From contig JAFADI010000259.1 of NCBI GenBank assembly GCA_023424965.1, positions 11,040 through 75,039 on the forward strand: a stretch of DNA of 64,000 nt. The letters run 5' to 3'. This DNA is from Bacillota bacterium (GTDB lineage Bacteria; Bacillota; Clostridia; Acetivibrionales; JAFADI01). Each line of letters opens with the position of its first letter. The first letter of the stretch is position 1. The notes below the pieces were generated by a model that had not been told where the DNA came from, made no database searches, and saw only the letters and a list, made by a program, of their open reading frames with translations. Positions 62,277 to 64,000 of this stretch are shown piece by piece. The position numbers and the translations under genes were made by a program.

Positions 62277-62417
62277 CTATGGCTGCTCGCTGTTTTTCTT
62301 CTCTTCTTTTTTAAACTCCACCAAGGCCTCTTTTACTCCGATTTTTACAGCAAATACAATGATCAGGAACAATCCAATTCCTTTTGCTATCAGTAATGCG
62401 ATCTCTCGTCCATCCAT
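62277..62417 (-). CDS. Small membrane protein, 46 residues
   Basis: ATG at 62417 has AAGGAG about 9 bases upstream and encodes 46 residues: one membrane segment (ALLIAKGIGLFLIIVFAVKIG, split by charged ends) and a basic/acidic tail rich in Lys and Glu. The codon use is normal for coding DNA and the frame ends in a plain TAG just before the methyltransferase pseudogene. It is too short to assign to a family. It may be a one-segment membrane peptide. Confidence 0.55.
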   Translation of the reverse strand: MDGREIALLIAKGIGLFLIIVFAVKIGVKEALVEFKKEEKKNSEQP

Positions 62418-62490
62418 TCATCTTCACTCCTTATAAAAGCCAAAGAAAGGTTTTTCAACATACATTCACCTCTTTGCGAAAACTACTTTT

Positions 62491-63003
62491 TTACTTTATA
62501 AACGCATATATGCAGGAATCTACTATTTGTCCGTTTTTATAGACGCTGTTCTTTAGTATTCCCTCCAGTGTAAAACCGGCTTTTTCAAGGGAACGGCGGG
62601 AACCGGAATTGTTTGCAAAAGGTTCGGCAAATATCCGAACAATATCATACGTATCAAAGGCATATTCACACAATTGCATTATTGCCTGTGTCATAATGCC
62701 TCTTCCCCAAAAAGGCTCTGCCAGCCAATATCCGATTTCTGCACTTTTGCAATATACGTCATCTTTGATAAAGATTCCTATGCTGCCGACCACTTCACCC
62801 GCTACCACGATAGCTCTGCAGCATTGGTCGGATTCACTGTTTGCAATACAAGAAGAAACGTACCTTTCTGCATCTTCGAGCGTGTATGGATGGGGAAAAG
62901 CATTTCTCAAATTGTTGGCTATTTTAATGTTGTTGGCGTATTTCGCAACATTTTCAATATCTTCACTTTTCCATTTCCGAAGTTCCGTATCAACAGGGTG
63001 CAT
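62491..63003 (-). CDS. GNAT-family N-acetyltransferase, RimJ/RimL type
   Basis: A 170-residue acetyltransferase of the RimJ/RimL type. Visible are ELRKWKSEDIENVAKYANN at the N-terminus, EIGYWLAEPFWGRGIMTQAIMQL (acetyl-CoA loop) and ANNSGSRRSLEKAGFTLEGILKNSVYKNG. I chose the ATG at 63003 with GAAGGG upstream; ATG 63024 is an alternative. It lies 27 bases after the cupin gene, probably on one transcript. These proteins acetylate protein N-termini or small molecules; substrate unknown. Confidence 0.88.
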   Translation of the reverse strand: MHPVDTELRKWKSEDIENVAKYANNIKIANNLRNAFPHPYTLEDAERYVSSCIANSESDQCCRAIVVAGEVVGSIGIFIKDDVYCKSAEIGYWLAEPFWGRGIMTQAIMQLCEYAFDTYDIVRIFAEPFANNSGSRRSLEKAGFTLEGILKNSVYKNGQIVDSCIYAFIK

Positions 63004-63030
63004 ATGCAATTTCCCTTCAAACATAAATCA

Positions 63031-63390
63031 TTAAATCCGGTCGAGCTTCTCTACGGTTCTGTCATTCTTTACATCGCCCGTGTTCAGGGTCGTTTTGGGT
63101 TCAATCAACATCACGTGGACTTCACTTTCGGCAACCGGCATGTGTTCAATGCCCTTTGGAATGATGAGAAATTCGCCCTCATTTAAAATAACATCCCTGT
63201 CTCTCAGCTTTATCGTCAATGTGCCCTTGAGAACATAAAACATCTCATCTTCATTCTCATGCGTATGCCATAAAAACTCTCCCTTGAGCTTGGCAACCTT
63301 CACATAGGAATCATTCACTTCCCCTAAGACTTTAGGGCTCCAATGCTCGTTAAAAAGGCTCAATTTCTGATAGACATTTATCTTGTCCAA
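63031..63390 (-). CDS. Cupin-domain protein
   Basis: A 119-residue single-domain cupin. Metal-binding residues are in motif 1 (HTHENEDEMFYVLKGTLTI, about 36-54) and motif 2 (EGEFLIIPKGIEHMPVA). The start is TTG with GGGGGT upstream. Cupins of this size often bind or isomerise sugars or amino acids, or act as small regulators; nothing here narrows it. First gene of a two-gene unit with the acetyltransferase. Confidence 0.88.
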   Translation of the reverse strand: MDKINVYQKLSLFNEHWSPKVLGEVNDSYVKVAKLKGEFLWHTHENEDEMFYVLKGTLTIKLRDRDVILNEGEFLIIPKGIEHMPVAESEVHVMLIEPKTTLNTGDVKNDRTVEKLDRI

Positions 63391-63498
63391 TTCATTACCC
63401 CCAATATAATTTTATTATGGCAATTATATTTTCATCCGAATAGCCAAAGAGCCCCATGGGCGGGACTCTCCTAAATATTCTATAAATTTTTAAGTATC
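63391..63498. other. Short gap without a gene
   Basis: Between the cupin start and the HicB-like pseudogene end. It contains GAGCCCCATGGGCGGGACTC, an imperfect inverted repeat near 63449-63468 that could be a weak terminator for the minus-strand unit upstream. No open frame is seen. Confidence 0.3.
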
Positions 63499-63694
63499 TC
63501 ATTCAAATTCAGGCAAAGATTTTCTATCTTCCGGGTCCATTTCTTCCAGACATAGTTCCACAACTTCTTTAAGTTTAATTTGAAGTTCATCAAGCGTGTC
63601 AGCCTGTGTGTGCTCCAGGTATTCCGGGAACTATCGCAACATAACAGCCAGTTTCCGTGTCCTTTTCAATATAGGCAACAAATTTTGACTTCAT
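63499..63694 (-). pseudogene. HicB-like antitoxin, frameshifted
   Basis: From ATG 63694 (RBS AAAGGA) the frame reads MKSKFVAYIEKDTETG...VAIVPGIPGA, a standard HicB start, then hits a stop in the sequence GCACACACAGGCTGA. One base over, the next frame reads HTQADTLDELQIKLKEVVEL and continues to EFE and a stop at 63499-63501, the expected HicB continuation. A lost CA in the short CA repeat, or an extra base, explains it. No hicA toxin gene is on either side. TATAAT at 63735-63730 is its promoter. Confidence 0.72.
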
Positions 63695-63729
63695 AACAAA
63701 TTTTCCTTTCAACCACCATACTCACTTAT

Positions 63730-63735
63730 ATTATA
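63730..63735 (-). promoter_or_regulatory. -10 box of the HicB-like gene
   Basis: TATAAT on the minus strand in GTGCTATAATATAAG, about 36 bases before the ATG. It shows the gene is not part of a larger toxin-antitoxin transcript from the right. Confidence 0.45.
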
Positions 63736-63876
63736 GCACAGAGAGTGGTAAAAAAAACAATTCCTGCACAGACTTACATGAGAATAACCTGCCAACTACA
63801 AGCAAATGTATCTTAGTGGCGCAATCGCTCCGTGCATTTTCACATTATCTCATGTAAACAAAAATAACCCTTAACT

Positions 63877-63891
63877 CTCCAGCCGCTGGAG
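63877..63891 (-). terminator. Terminator-like hairpin after the LacI gene end
   Basis: CTCCAG and CTGGAG pair across three bases; on the minus strand AGTTAAGGGTTATTTTTG follows. It lies about 75 bases after the LacI stop codon. The stem is short, so termination is only probable. Confidence 0.5.
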
Positions 63892-63965
63892 GCTTTATTG
63901 TTTGAGATAAGAAGAGAATTCTGCGCCATGTTCCGGTATACGGATATTTCATACGTAAATACTGA

Positions 63966-64000
63966 TTACGAGGATTCTCGGATAATCAATTCAGGTTCAA
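63966..64000 (-). CDS. C-terminal end of a LacI-family regulator, cut by window edge
   Basis: The last coding bases of a minus-strand gene that enters from the right. They read EPELIIRESS followed by TAA at 63966-63968. ELIIRESS is the classical C-terminus of LacI/GalR repressors. All other parts lie outside. Likely one more sugar regulator next to this region. Confidence 0.7.
   Translation of the reverse strand, partial: EPELIIRESS

Noticed and set aside
63695..63965. A hicA toxin gene or other partner beside the HicB-like pseudogene
   Set aside because: No short basic double-stranded-RNA-binding-like frame is present; the stretch holds a promoter box and the LacI terminator only.
1..64000. 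CRISPR arrays, insertion sequences, prophage, tRNA or rRNA genes
   Set aside because: No regularly spaced repeats, transposase or phage structural proteins, cloverleaf-like sequences or rRNA stretches were found on reading both strands.

Overview
The window looks like chromosomal DNA of an anaerobic, plant- or glycan-degrading Firmicute, most likely a member of the Clostridia. Supporting signs are strong AGGAGG-type ribosome binding sites with many TTG/GTG starts, YesM/YesN-type two-component systems, LplB/LplC/YtcP-type sugar ABC permeases, a class I hybrid-cluster protein, an ECF sigma/anti-sigma pair and a VanW protein. No species can be named from sequence alone. Almost everything is on the minus strand; only mog, one solute-binding protein and hcp are on the plus strand. 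I saw no rRNA, tRNA, CRISPR array, insertion sequence or prophage.

Region 1 (1-22,600) is carbohydrate acquisition. A sugar ABC importer (solute-binding protein cut by the left edge, two permeases) lies next to a double two-component block RR-HK-HK-RR (3721-10231). A glycan module follows: a secreted GH30 enzyme resembling endo-beta-1,6-galactanases, a GH88 unsaturated glucuronyl hydrolase and a DUF2264 protein, then their own HK/RR pair and a second ABC importer. A 38-base element with phased direct repeats occurs just upstream of both the GH30 gene and the second importer, which suggests that the response regulator between them controls both.

Region 2 (22,750-25,390) is a molybdopterin cofactor set: moaA-moaC-MOSC reading left and mog reading right, from a divergent promoter whose two -10 boxes lie in the arms of a perfect inverted repeat. 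Region 3 (25,400-37,330) is a run of mixed housekeeping and accessory genes: a lipoprotein, AraC regulator, LysE exporter, ECF sigma factor with a membrane anti-sigma-like partner carrying a duplicated outer domain, MFS transporter, alpha/beta hydrolase, two amino-acid racemases, VanW, YcxB, HD and Nudix proteins.

Region 4 (37,460-57,000) is a second sugar region. It holds an ABC importer, a membrane-bound AraC-type regulator and a SIS isomerase/PfkB kinase/GatZ set of tagatose-phosphate type; a third importer with a GH4 alpha-galactosidase-like enzyme and its own HK/RR pair; and a HutC-type GntR regulator and a Gfo/Idh oxidoreductase. A 13-base match containing the palindrome GTTATAAC lies upstream of both gntR and the SIS operon, so GntR probably controls both. 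Region 5 (57,000-64,000) has a Crp/Fnr regulator divergent from hcp, two GNAT acetyltransferases, small membrane proteins, a cupin, a methyltransferase pseudogene with an internal deletion, a frameshifted HicB-like antitoxin and the extreme C-terminus of a LacI regulator at the right edge.

No wholly unknown system stands out. The best leads are the two predicted regulons with visible shared operator sites, the HK-HK double signalling block, the probable arabinogalactan side-chain module and the GatZ protein without a GatY partner.
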